64,000 bases of DNA from Thinopyrum elongatum (Eukaryota > Streptophyta > Magnoliopsida > Poales > Poaceae): assembly GCA_011799875.1 (NCBI GenBank), contig CM022299.1, forward strand, positions 209,442,070 through 209,506,069, read 5' to 3'. Positions 45,112 to 55,983 of the stretch are shown here, piece after piece (within the stretch, counting starts at the first letter, position 1; every line of letters begins with the position of its first letter). A model generated the notes under the pieces. That model ran no database searches and had not been told where the DNA came from. It saw nothing but the letters and a program-made list of their open reading frames with translations. A program made the translations under genes and the position numbers.

Positions 45112-45528
45112 ATGGCGGGCGCCGCTCCACCCGCCGAGCCGCTGGGCGCACTCAGAGCTGCCGCGGGCCATCGGGCCTTCTCCCCCGCCCTACGGCAGGT
45201 GCGATGGACGCCGAAGTTCAGGCCAACGTTGCCCCCACGGTACGACGGCATGGGGAACCCCACGGATTTCCTTTGCCTGTATGAGCTAAGTGTCAAGGCG
45301 GCAGGCAGCGACAAGAAGGTCATGGCGAATTGGCTTCCCGTGGCTCTCATGGGCGTGCCGCGCTCCTGGATGCTTGGCCTGCCAGAGTTGTCGGCGGCCT
45401 CCTGGGGGTAGCTGCGCAATCAGTTCATGGCGCGCTTCGTGGCACTGGCGCCCCATGCCATTGCGGCCATCCTCGGTGGGTCGCAGGCACCAGCCTCAGG
45501 CCGCCACGCCAAGCAGTTCTTCTGGTAG
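45112..45528 (+). pseudogene. gag remnant of the 8.5 kb element
   Basis: Frame 1 from the ATG at 45112 gives a short alanine-rich N-terminus, then gag-like text (FRPTLPPRYDGMGNPTDFL, then KVMANWLPVALMGVPRSWMLGLP, then LRNQFMARF), the core of the retrotransposon gag domain. TAG stops lie at 45409 and 45526, both readable as CAG to TAG changes. It is much shorter than a normal gag (no zinc knuckle), so part has been deleted before the protease. Confidence 0.7.
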
Positions 45529-48500
45529 ATGGGGGCCGCCCAGCCACGGCGGGGGGCTCCTTCGGGCCGGCTAGCGCCTGAGACCGACATCACCTTCGAC
45601 TCCAGGGATCACCCCAAGACTACGGTCGGCGTAGGCGTGCTTCCCTTGTTGTGCATGCCCACCATCAGCAGCGTCGCGGTCACTAGAACCCTCATCGACA
45701 GCGGCGCTGGCCTCAACATCCTCTCTGTGGAAGCCTTTGACCTGCTCCAGGTGCCTTACGACCGTCTCGCCCCCACCAGGCCCTTTTTAGGGGTGCTCGA
45801 CGGCTCTGTCGTCCCCCTGGGGCAGATCTGCCTCCCCGTCACCTTCGGCGTGCGCTGCAACCACCGCACCGAGCTTATCGACTTTGACATCGCCCGCATC
45901 GGCCTCCCGTACAATGCCATCCTCGGGTACCCGGCCCTCGCCAAGTTCATGGCGGCGACGCACCCCGGCTACAACGTCATCAAAATGCCGGGGAGCAGCG
46001 ACATCCTTACTGTGGTGGGAGACACCAAGGATGCCCTCCTGGCCGTCAAGCTCACTTTCAAAGCCATGGCGGCCGCGCGACCGGATGCGGAGGGCACTTC
46101 AGAGATCCCAGAGGCCGCGCCCGCGAAGAAGAAGCAACTGTTCTCTCAGGACCGGGCTGAGGCGAAGCAGGTGTGGGTTGGCGATGAGGGCTCAAGCCTC
46201 ACCTTCACCATAGGCGCCGGCCTCCCACCGGACTAGGAAGAAGCGCTAGTTGGCTTCCTCCGTGCGAACAAGGATGTGTTTGCATGGGAGGCGACGGACC
46301 TGGTTGGTGTCCCGCGGGACGTGATTGAGCACCACTTGATGGTGTGCCCCGGCGCGCGCCCAGTGAAACAAAAGGCGCGGCGACAAGCCACGGAGAAGCA
46401 ATCGTTCATCATCTAGGAGGTCCACAAGTTGCAAGAAGCCGGCGTCATCTGAGAAGTGCGGCACCCGGATTAGCTGGCCAACCCGGTCATCGTCCCCAAG
46501 AAGGGAGGGAAGGAGCGCATGTGCGTCAACTTCACGAGCCTCAACAAAGCTTGACCTCAAGACCCTTTCCCTCTTCCACGCATCGACCAGATCGTGGACT
46601 CCACCGCTGAGTGCGACCTGCTGTGTTTCCTAGATGCCTTCTCAGGCTACCACCAGATCAAGATGGTGGTGCAAGACATTGAGAAGACGGCCTTCCTTTC
46701 CCCGTGCGGGGTGTACTGCTACACCTGCATGCCGTTCGGGTTACGCAACGCTAGCGCGACCTTCTAGCGATTGATGCACGTCGCCCTGGGCAAGCCGCTC
46801 GGGAGGGATGCTGAGGCGTACATCGATGACATAGTGGTCAAGTCACGAGAGGCAAGTACCCTCGTCGAAGACCTGGAGGAAACGCTTACCAACTTATGGA
46901 AAGTAAACTTACGGCTCAATCTGGAGAAGTGCGTGTTCGGCGTTCCGTTTGGCAAGCTGCTGGATTTCTTGGTGTCACACAGAGGAATCGAGGCTAACCC
47001 AGAGAAGATCAAGGCGATAGAAAGAATGAGCCCGCCGCAGACTCTCAAGGAAATGCAGAAGCTGGCGGGCTACGTGACCTCGCTGGGGTGTTTCATCTCT
47101 AAGCTCGGTGAGCGCGCTCTTCCGTTTTTCAAGTTGATGAAGAAGAAAGGCCCATTCGAATGGGCTCCGGAGGCTGAGGAAGCCTTTCAAGACCTCAAGA
47201 GGTATCTCACCAGCCCTCCGGTGATGGTGGCGCCTCGACCTCTTGAGCCCCTGGTGCTTTACCTGGCCGCCATGCCCCACTCGGCTAGCGCGTCACTCGT
47301 GGCGGTCCGGGAAGAGCGTGCGGGCGCAGACGCGCGGCGCAGCACCCCCCTTTTAGCCACGCCATCGCCACCTCAGGACAGTGCTCCTAAGGCATTAGTC
47401 ACCCCGACAGAAGGCAAGGCTCCTGAGGCCCCCACGCCTCAGGCAGAGCCAGACGCCGTCGATGCCTCTTCCCTTGTCGAGCACCCTGTGTACTTCGTCA
47501 GCACGGTGTTGCACGATGCACGCGCATGCTATCCCATGCCGCAAAAGCTCCTGCTCGCGCTCCTCGTTGCCTCCAAGAAGCTGCACCACTACTTCCAAGG
47601 CCACCCCATCAAGGTCGTCTCCGCATACCCCCTGGAGAAGGTGCTCCGGAGCCCTAACGCTGCAGGCAGGGTTGCTGAATGAAACATCGAGCTGCAGGCG
47701 TCCAGCTGGAGTTCAGCACCACTAGGGTCATCAAGGGCGTGGCCCTCGCTAACTTTGTGGTGGAATGGACTGACGCCCCCGACCGAGGGGAGGGCGAGGA
47801 CTATTCCCTCATGCCCGGGGACGAGGCACCGGATGGCTGGGTCATGTACTTTGACGGCGCGTTCGCACGACAGGGCGCGGGGGCTAGAGGCGTGCTCATC
47901 TCACCCACTCAGGACAAGCTCTACTACACTGTGCAGCTCTACTTCCAGCATGGAGAGAAGGTCTCCAACAAAATCGCGGAATACGAGGGCCCGATCGCCG
48001 GCCTCAAGGCCGCGACTGCTCTAGGGATCAGGCGGCTCACCATCAAGGGTGACTCTCAGCTCCTCGTCAGCTTCTCCAACAAGGAGTACAAGCCAAAAGA
48101 TGAGCGCATGGAGGCATATCTAGAGGAGGTACGCAAAATTGAGAAGCGATTCTTAGGCTTGGAATTGCAGCACGTACCACGTGGCACGAACAAGGAGGCA
48201 AACGACATCGCCAAGAGGGCGTCCCGGCGCCAACCCCAGAAGCCTGGCGTCTTCGAAGAGTGGCTCTTCAAGCCATCGGCAGCTCCCGCCACCGCAGGAC
48301 CGGCGCTGCTCTGGGAAGAACTGCCCACGGCACCCACCTTGAGTGCCCCAGCCTGCGGTCAGACCTCCGAAGCTCGCATGCTCCTCGTGCTCAAACCTCA
48401 GGAGGGGTGCTGGACCGAGGAGTTCAAGAAGTACTTGCTCCGGGGCACCTTGCCAGAGAAGGAGGAAGACGCAGAACGCGTGGCCCGCCAGGCCACCGCC

Positions 48501-49645
48501 TACTGCGTCTAGGACGGCGAGCTCTACCGAAGATGCCCAAACGACGTCTCTCTGCGGTGCATCTCCAAGGAGCAGGGGTGCGAGCTGCTGGTTGACATCC
48601 ACAATGGGGATTGCGAGCATCACTCTTCGTCGCGCACCCTCGTGGGCAAGGCGTTTTGCAGCGGGTTCTACTGGCCCACGGCGCTCAACAACGCCACGGA
48701 GCTGGTGAGATCCTGCGAGGCGTGCCAATTCCACGCCAAACAGATCCACCAGCCCGCTCAGGGCCTTCGGACCATCCTGCTCTCATGGCCGTTCGCGGTA
48801 TGGGGGCTGGATATCCTGGGACCGTTCCCTCGAGCAATTGGGGGCTACCGCTACCTCTACGTCGCCATCGACAAGTTCACCAAGTGGGCAGAGGTGGAGA
48901 CCGTGCGCACCATACCAACTGGCTCAGCCGTCAAGTTCATCAAGGGCCTCATGAGCCGCTTCAGGGTCCCCAACCGTATCATCATTGACAATGGCTCTCA
49001 GTTCACGAGCAACCTCTTCAAAACATATTGTGCTAACCTTGGAACGCAGATATGCTATGCTTCGGTGGCGCACCCACGGAGGGCCAAGCCGAGCGCGCCA
49101 ACGCAGAGGTCTTGAGAGGCCTCAAGGCGAGGAGCTTCAAGAAGAAACTCGAGGCCTGCAGCAGGGGTTGGCTCGATGAGCTCCAATCCGTGTTGTGGTC
49201 CATCCACACCACCGCAACCCAGCCTACTGGCGAGACCCCGTTCTTCCTCGTCTATGGGGCTAAGGCAGTCCTCCCTCATGATGTTAAGCATCGCTCCCCG
49301 CGGGTCTTGGCGTTTGACGAGGCACGCCAAGACACCTCGCGTGGGATGGATCTCTTCCTTGGAGAGGAGGGCCGCCGCCACGCCTCGCTCCGTGCTGCAA
49401 GGTGCCAGTAGGCGCTGCGGCGGTATCACTGTCGTAGCGTCCGCTCCAGGACCCTCGAGGTGGGTGACCTCGTCTTGAGACGGGTGCTCTACAGGGAGGG
49501 GCTCCACAAGCTCTCGCCCATGTGGGAGGGCCTGTTCAGGATCGCCCGTGTCTCCAGGCCTGGCGCCGCGCGCTTGGAGACGCAGGACGGGGTCCCCATC
49601 CAGAATGCCTGGAACATCCAGCACCTCAGGAAGTTCTATCCGTGA
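45529..49645 (+). pseudogene. pol remnant: protease, RT, dual RNase H, integrase
   Basis: Frame 1: protease motif TLIDSGAGLNIL near 45700; RT from about 46490 (RMCVNF..LNKA; FLDAFSGYHQIKM; catalytic YIDD at 46819); classical RNase H about 47230-47690, apparently degenerate. A one-base loss near 47700 moves to frame 3: second RNase H about 47815-48250 with YFDGA, AEYEG and GDSQL acidic residues; zinc finger of integrase (HNGD..H...CEACQ, 48600-48725); core DLD and DNGSQF (48805-49005). A deletion near 49075 moves to frame 2, with the third acidic residue in QAERANAE and the C-terminal GDLVLRR region; stop at 49643. In-frame stops: 46234, 46414, 46450, 46471, 46552, 46765, 47680, 48510, 49409. 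The enzymes would copy RNA to DNA and insert it. Confidence 0.88.
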
Positions 49646-50668
49646 CCAAGGCCATGTGCCTTTCAAGTCTCCGCCCGTGACACTCTCACGTAATAATGAG
49701 TGGGGCTGTACATGCCCCGAAGTCTCCTGAGCGCCACCCTTGGGCCTCACGGGGGCTCCCACCCACGTCCTAGTGGAAGCCCCATGCTCCGTGCTGGCGG
49801 GAAGACCAGAAGACTAGTATAGGTGCTGGACGCGGCTGTTCTTCTGCTTGCTTTCTGTAGCTGGTTTGCAACTTCTTGGAATGAAATTTGAAGTTCTCGC
49901 ATCTTTGTTTGAAAGGGTTGGGAAGTTTTCTCCTCGCAGCGTTCTTTCAGGTCTCGTCCTGGGAAGAGTGACAGTTGCCCGTTGCTCTTTCCTGCGCATT
50001 GCGCGCATGGGGGCTGGGCATGGTGTGTGCGCTTGGGCCCGCCCGCGATCACACCTCGCCAAAGCCTTGGTGTCCTAGCCTTTGGTGTCTTAATTCTCGC
50101 GCAACGCTCTTAAACGAGCCAACGGGCACGCATGCCCTCCTGAGTCTGTGTCTTCAGGCATCGCGACGCGGCGTGCCAGTGGCGACCGGCCCATGCTCGG
50201 GGGCTCGCATGAGGTATGGTATCTCCGGAGGTCCCTTACCGCTACAGCCATAGGGCGCCTCCCGAGGCCTGAGGACTTTCGAATCCTCAAAAAGGAAACC
50301 TCTGGAGAACCCCTCCGGAGCGAAGGGCGTGCAGGAAGTCCAAGCTCGAGAGAAGCTCGCCCTCATGGCGCACAAGTCTACCGCAAGCACGGTAAGCTAA
50401 GTCATCCCAATCACAATCAGCGGCAACACGGATATCAGAACACGATATAAATATGATAACATAATGGCACAAGCGCCGTGGTCCATTACACGCCCCGACA
50501 GGGCTTTCCACTTTTCTAATGCAGGAGAAAGAAAGAAGCAAAAGCAGCCGCGCGACTACAGCAGCTCCCGGGACCCGCCTCCAGCAACGCCCGCGCTCAG
50601 TCGGAGTCCTCCTCCTGTTTCACCGGGGCGCGGCGGTGAGGCGGCTCGTCTCCCTCCCTGGTCTGAGC
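49646..50668 (+). other. Untranslated region between pol and the antisense gene
   Basis: No supported coding sequence. Small ORFs on both strands overlap one another. The last part (50500-50668) lies just beyond the stop codon of the antisense gene and would be its 3' untranslated end. Confidence 0.5.
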
Positions 50669-51458
50669 TCAGTGGTGTGGTGACTCATCGTAGTCACCGT
50701 CGCTCATGCTATCCCCAGAGGAGGAGCCGCCGCCGCTGGAGGTGTCGCGGTCGTCGCCAATGGCAAGCTCACCGCCGAAGACAGTGTCGTTCCTCTGTCC
50801 ATCGTCGTCAGAAGGGTGGACGCAGACATCGTCGTCGCTGTCGCTCTCCGGGCAGCACCCCAGGCGCTGGCAATCTTCCCCGAAGACCCTAACGTAGAGG
50901 GTCACAGCGCCGTCATACCTGAAGTGGAGGGTGCACCTCCCTTGCAGGCAGCGTGCGCGGGCAAACGGCTGCCACCCGTGGTTCAGGAACACGTTGCCGG
51001 CGAGGGTGACCTCGACCTCCACCCATGAGTCCCTGTTGCAGCAACCATCAGCCTACAGCCAGAGGCCGCCAGGTCCCCCGGGCGGCAGCGCGCCCGCAAA
51101 GAAGCGCAAGAGTTGGAACCAGACACCTGCGGGCCTCTCTGCCTACACCACGAACTCCCAGGACGCGTCGATCGAGTGGGATCATGGACTCGGCGGCCGA
51201 CCGGCTGCCACATGCCTCCCCCCCATCGCCGCGGATACCCTGGCCGTGGCAACTTCCGCCACGGGAGGGAGCACCCCCGCGACTGCCGGAGGCGGCGCCA
51301 GCCTTCGAGGGAGTGCGCCCACGCCCTCGGGGAGCCACCGCTGGCGTCATGGCGTACTTACGGGGGCGGCCACATCCCCTCTTGGGCGGCGGCGAGCCTG
51401 GCCCTTCCTTGGGGGCCTTTCCCTTCTCCGCGGTGGAAAATCTCCTCACTGGCGCCAT
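50669..51458 (-). pseudogene. Antisense AT-hook/B3-like gene in the 8.5 kb element (copy 2)
   Basis: The start is taken as the ATG at 51458, about 89 bases after a TATA box; an ATG at 51542 overlaps that box and cannot be used. The N-terminus (MAPVRRFSTAEKGKAPKEG) leads to an AT-hook, KRGCGRPRKY (GRP at residues 30-32), then RGRGR at 44-48 and glycine/arginine-rich sequence. Near 51180 the frame changes, by indel or intron. The second frame has a B3-like domain from WEFVV (51160) through AGALPP...WVEVEV, NVFLNHGWQPFARARCLQG, LYVRVFGEDCQRLGCCPES, then an Asp/Ser/Gly-rich tail to the stop at 50669. TAG stops lie at 51145 and 51055. An AT-hook and a B3 domain both contact DNA. It is antisense to gag-pol and ends about 1 kb after pol. 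Confidence 0.65.
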
Positions 51459-51540
51459 GAACACTCTGGCAAGATGGCGGAACAAAGGAGAAGGGGAAGC
51501 AAGAAGATGAAGACGAGCTGGGGGCTCCACCCCCTCTTCC

Positions 51541-51547
51541 ATTTATA
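51541..51547 (-). promoter_or_regulatory. TATA box of the antisense gene (copy 2)
   Basis: TATAAAT in GGCTATAAATGG on the minus strand, 89 bases before the ATG at 51458 and about 240 bases inside the 3' LTR boundary, so the antisense promoter lies outside the LTR. Confidence 0.6.
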
Positions 51548-51775
51548 GCCGAAGGAAGGCTAAACGCCGACCCTTCATGTTCCGAGCAATGATGGCATAT
51601 CTGCATGCACCAGGCAGTTGTCAAGTCGTGCAGTTGCCGAGGCGGCATGGGGAAGTGGAGACGCCCACGTCCCATAAAGCGCCACGCGGCGGCTCGGTCT
51701 GCAGGCAATTGGGGCCCGTGGCGCTTTTCCCTTGCCCTTTGGCTTCGCCTCGAAGCCAAGTCCGAACGCGCCTTG

Positions 51776-51789
51776 GGCCCGGGGGCTAC
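51776..51789 (+). promoter_or_regulatory. Polypurine tract of the 8.5 kb element
   Basis: GGGCCCGGGGGCTAC directly before the TGTAGGCG start of the 3' LTR. Confidence 0.75.
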
Positions 51790-52666
51790 TGTAGGCGTTC
51801 TGGGAACCAGGGTACCCACACTTGCCTGCCTGTGGCCCACGGCGTGGCTCCATCGACGGCCTGGTATGACCCAGTTTCAACACCAACAAGACAAGACCCT
51901 CACAAGGGGCCAAGCCTCGCGAGGCAGACAGCGCCAAGACCTCCTGAGGGAGCGGCCTCCCCAGGCTGCCTCCTGAGGAGCGGAGATTTCTGTGCAGGTA
52001 CCCAACCTCACGAGGTTGTGATGATGTATGCCATGATGACCAAGGCCAGGCGGGCGCCAGCAGGCGCAGAGGATCAGGTTTCCTCTTTGGTGCTAAGGAG
52101 GAAAGCGCAGGCGTGGGTTCCCGAGGAATCAGGCAAAGGTTTCCATTCCAGTGCAACGAGACCAAGACCGCCAGGACGGCAGGACAGATGTCATCGCCGA
52201 GCCCACCGCGGTGTCACGACCAGAAGCTTTGCAGGTGAAGACCACCTTTCATCAGGATAAGATGTACTACTTGTCCCCGTTCAAATTGGCCACTGTGGGT
52301 TCCCTTCCCGCCTTCGTTTTGGAGGAAGAGGACCGAGCCGCTATAAGTATAAGCTAGCCACCACCGTAGAGAGGGGACCGAACGGAAGGATGACTCACCC
52401 TCATCCCAGAGCAGACCTCGCGAGGTTGTTCTTCCCTTGTACTATTTCATCCCCAGCCCCTCGTGAGGCAAATCCACCACAAAGCAGGAGTAGGGTCTTA
52501 CACCGCAAGGTGGCCCGAACCTGGGTAAACTGCCGTGTCCATCTCCTTCCTTGATCCATCGAGCTAGGCTGAAGGGCGACGTGTTGGTTGGTTGGATAGG
52601 TTGAGTTCTTCGCACACGCCCCAGAGTTCAAACCTTCTTTGGGTCTACGGAGCCCTGAATCTGACA
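51790..52666 (+). repeat. 3' LTR of the 8.5 kb Tat-type element
   Basis: Starts TGTAGGCGTTCTGGG and ends CCCTGAATCTGACA; aligns end to end with 44157-45034. Confidence 0.92.
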
Positions 52667-52671
52667 CCGTT

Positions 52672-54232
52672 CTCTCTCACAAAGCCGGTGTGGTTGCCTT
52701 CGTCCCTTGCTCATTGCCGCAACATGGGCAGTTGCCGCCTCCTGCCACCCTCCTCTAAGCTAGCTACATCCTGACATCCCTCAGGTACAACTTGCTTTAC
52801 AGCCGGCTTGCACCACTGCCCCAGCTGCCCACATCGCTCCATGTGGATATTTCTCTACTTCTTTGCCTCGCACGTACCTCTACTGGCTTCTACTGTATTT
52901 GTGATGAGTTTATGTCTCATCAACTAGTCCCACTAGTCTTATTCTAATCACGCTTCTTCAATTTCTTTGCCATAGGGATGCTCAGCTCGATTTTAGTGAA
53001 ACTTCACAAAATAATCCGATGGTCAAAGGGTTGCAAACCTCATTTCTTCGGAAGGTTCAACATCGCCAGAAAATTAAAGCCTGGTTAGGGTTTAGGGTTC
53101 AAGGCCTAGGGACTGCATGGATCATTTTTTTTCTTTAGTTGTCTTTGTTCCAAAATAAGTGTACATATTGGCTATGATCTGTCAATCATTGAGATGCAAT
53201 AGCATGCATGTTAGTCTCCTTTGTATTTGATGGAATGTTGCAATGAGGCAACCTTGGACGCAAGATACATGAAATAGAAGCTGGAAGCTTCATAGCATTG
53301 TACAAATTTATCTCGCTGAGAAATTACAGTACGTACTACTATGTACTAAAGAGTTATGTGTTGCACGGTGTCCAGAAAATATGGTGATAGTGTGAGGTGG
53401 GCCATGTAATCACTGAGCTTGCGTGTTTTCACTGCTTTCGCACTCCTCCGCTGTAAGAATGGAGAAAATTGTAAAGAGTGGAGACGGTCTACCTCCTTTC
53501 GCCGAAACATGGGACATCTAGCATCCGGTGCACGTGTCATGCACCAAAGTAAAGTGTATAGTGCAACTGAGACTCAGCACGGTCGTACCACATCAGTAAT
53601 AATGACCAATGAGCCGTCAAATCACATAGACCCGGTAGTAAGTTGGACGGACGAAGAAACCATCACTCTTGAATCCGCTTCTCCCTTCAACACAGGCGCC
53701 AGTGAGAGGTCGCGTCCGTTCTGCCCGGGCATGAATGCCGCACCGATTCTCTAGAGCAACGCTGACCGTTTCGGGCAGTAAGTGCGCGCGGGCGATGGAG
53801 GGGCTTTGGGTGGGCCAGGCTAGTCAGGAGCGGGCGTGGCAGCTGTCCCGACCGGACGCCCGGAAATGAGAGGATGCACCGACTCTCACGGCTAAATCGT
53901 AGTACTACACACCATCTCTCTGTAGGAGTAGGTCGATGTGTCGCTCTCTATAACACACACACACACACGCACACACAGGTTAATAGAATAGGAATATCGT
54001 GGGAGTGGGAAACCACAGGAAGTGAGATAAATGGAGTACGTACAAGAAGAGAAGAGGTACACGCACGTCCGTTGGAGGCTCGCACTATAGCCCAGCCAAC
54101 CACAGCACGATGGCCGGATCTGTGCCTCTCGTCCTGGCGCTGGCGGTTAGCCGCTATATCTGCGGCCGCGGGATTTGATGCACGCGCCTGCCGGATTTGG
54201 AGCATTCCGGCCGCCTGCGACTGCTCCTTGCC
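52672..54232. other. Low-copy DNA, no supported gene
   Basis: 52672 to about 52870 continues the duplicated segment interrupted by the 8.5 kb element. The rest is AT-balanced unique-looking sequence with a CA microsatellite at 53951-53978. The ORF at 53419-53754 has no recognisable domain. 54000-54232 would be the promoter and leader side of the GRF pseudogene. Confidence 0.5.
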
Positions 54233-54913
54233 ATGGAGTGTCCGGGTACCGGGTCGCACAACAATGGCAATGCCTCCACGTCGCATGCAGGTACTGAATC
54301 CGCCTCTAGCCGCTCGGATCTATCCCATCGGTGGATCGCCGGCAAAGACACGGCCGACCATTGTCCGGGCTCGGCCCTGGCCGAGCGGCTAGTCGGTTCA
54401 CCGTTGCCACTCATAAAGTGCGATGGCTGCCCGTGGTAGGTCCTGCGCCGCGTTTCAACCACGCCACAACATCCTGGATGGGTGTTCATCAAATGTGAAA
54501 AAGATAAGTTGCGTAGTACTTCTTTTGATTCGGCCGTGCTCCCTTATTCGGCGCATGTTCGGCAGCTTATACTCAAACTTGTGTGTAGGATGGATGCAAG
54601 TTTTGGTTTTGGGAAGAAGAATACATCAATCTATTGATAGCACGAAATTTGGTAGATGCTTGTGCACTCCTTGCTAGAATAGAGGCTAGAGATGAGACTA
54701 GAGATGATATTAGATGTGAAGCAATGTCTAGTTCTTTAGAATCAAATAAGAAAGAAGTGTGCAAGCTCGAGAAGCCACAGATCAACAATGAAGACATATA
54801 GAAGATATTAATACAATTAGTGGGAGCAGTTATGGAAATTGGATATCTTTTAAAATGTCTAATTGTGGTTCTTGTTTTCTTTGGTCTTGCTCTCCTAGCA
54901 AAGAATTGGTGAA
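54233..54913 (+). pseudogene. GRF-type zinc-finger protein gene, two exons, broken
   Basis: The ATG at 54233 opens a Ser/Gly/Thr-rich N-terminus, then LPLIKCDGCP (first Cys pair, 54410-54433). TAG at 54437 interrupts; the same frame continues as VLRRVSTTPQHPGWVFIKCE (third Cys). A likely intron runs from about 54500 to the acceptor TGTGTGTAG at 54588. Exon 2 starts DGCKFWFWEEEYI (fourth Cys and the GRF aromatic motif), then a charged, probably coiled segment (LLARIEARDETRDDIRCEAM), a TAG at 54799, and a C-terminal hydrophobic segment (IGYLLKCLIVVLVFFGLALL) that looks like a membrane anchor, stop at 54911. GRF fingers bind single-stranded nucleic acid. Small GRF proteins with this N-finger, coil, membrane-tail layout are common in grasses; this copy is inactive. 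Confidence 0.75.
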
Positions 54914-55277
54914 TGCACTTCCCTGTATCAAAATGTCGTTGATGAAATAAAGAAATGTGCTGGAAAATAAATGTGTTCACATTCCAAGGTGCATTAAATT
55001 GATGCATGCAAGGATTAAAAGAAACCAACCAGTGCATGTAACCATTCCTACTCATTTAGTGGTCGTCCATGAATATATTGTAATTAATGCAGATTAAAGT
55101 TTGACTAATTTTGTAAACTACGAGATGGAGTACTACATTTCTCCATTCATCATCTGCCTTGGTTGATGAGATTTCAAATTTTTGCCCTATTAACCGGAAA
55201 GTAGTGAGTAGTTAAAAAATTTGGTCAAACTTTGACAAAAAATATATGATGTGGCGTAAAAACTTGGACTGAGTTAG
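54914..55277. other. Non-coding, downstream of the GRF pseudogene
   Basis: AT-rich, no feature recognised apart from short palindromic words; adjoins the Stowaway-type element. Confidence 0.4.
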
Positions 55278-55279
55278 TA

Positions 55280-55682
55280 CTCCCTCCGTCTTGGTGTTAA
55301 GCCATCTTACGAAAATTAGATATTCCCAAAATGATTGGGCGTCGTCCATTAACTTCGCATCTCAATCCCCTCCTAGCCTTGTTGCTAGCGAGCGTTACTT
55401 ACTCTGCCTTGTTATCTCCGCCGGAAACCCAATGCATGGAGCGCAACTACGCGTTGATTAGTCAAGGAATCGAAGCCGGCTTGCATGCGAGTTAATACGT
55501 GGCCCTGCATGGTAGCTAAAACGGAATCTCTTAATTGTTGTGATTAATTGTTGTGTTTAGAGAGAGAAATCAGGGCTTTGATTGGAGGAAGGACCGGTCA
55601 AGTTTCTCCTTCTCCTCCAATCTGCTTGCACCTTGGTCCCGCTACACATTCTAACGTGACTTATACACCTAGACGGAGGGAG
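55280..55682. mobile_element. Stowaway-type MITE, 403 bp, TA target duplication
   Basis: Ends CTCCCTCCGTCTTGGTGT and ACACCTAGACGGAGGGAG match at 17 of 18 bases when inverted; TA on both sides (55278-55279 and 55683-55684). Longer than the usual Stowaway and with a unique-looking, GC-mixed interior. Confidence 0.75.
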
Positions 55683-55691
55683 TAGTACGAG

Positions 55692-55983
55692 ATACGGTGG
55701 CACACTGACTTAGGCCGAATACAAGTGCCCAAAATTATTGGAAGAGAGCAAAGTGTACATACAAAATAATTAAAATTGAATTTCTGGTTTTTTTTGAAAC
55801 GGAAGCAAAAGATTTGCCTCATCCATTAAATAAGAGGAGAATAGAGTTTGGCAGTTTGCAAGAGACCCTACAAATAAACAGCATGGCAATTACTCTCAAT
55901 ACACCCTAGTTTCTTAGCACCCGATGTAACCCTTAGTACATACGGTGGCACACTGACTTAGGCCGAATACAAGTGCCCAAAAT
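55692..55983. repeat. 44-bp direct repeat flanking a possible LINE 3' end
   Basis: ATACGGTGGCACACTGACTT... is identical over 44 bases at 55692-55735 and 55940-55983. Between them lies GGTTTTTTTTGAAACGGAAGC followed by TTTGCCTCATCCATTAAATAA (55787-55850), which in reverse looks like the 3' end and poly-A of a grass LINE. Confidence 0.6.

Larger units (their letters stand above)
44157..52666 (+). mobile_element. Complete Tat-type Ty3 retrotransposon, 8510 bp
   Basis: Two LTRs of 878 and 877 bases, primer site, gag, pol in the order protease, RT, RNase H, second RNase H, integrase, then an antisense gene and a polypurine tract. The 5-base CCGTT is duplicated at 44152-44156 and 52667-52671. The second, complete RNase H between the usual RNase H and integrase is the mark of the Tat lineage. 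By eye the first 390 or so bases of the two LTRs differ at about 28 positions, mostly transitions, so insertion is not recent. All coding parts carry nonsense changes. Confidence 0.92.

Noticed and set aside
44829..45419. 196-codon minus-strand ORF over the 5' LTR and gag
   Set aside because: Antisense shadow of LTR and gag; lacks the AT-hook/B3 features of the genuine antisense locus.
50669..51022. Start of the B3-like ORF at 51022
   Set aside because: That codon is GTG within the domain; the frame continues upstream through two TAG codons, so the true start lies farther up, most likely at 51458.
53419..53754. 111-codon ORF
   Set aside because: No recognisable domain and no repeat or gene context; probably chance.
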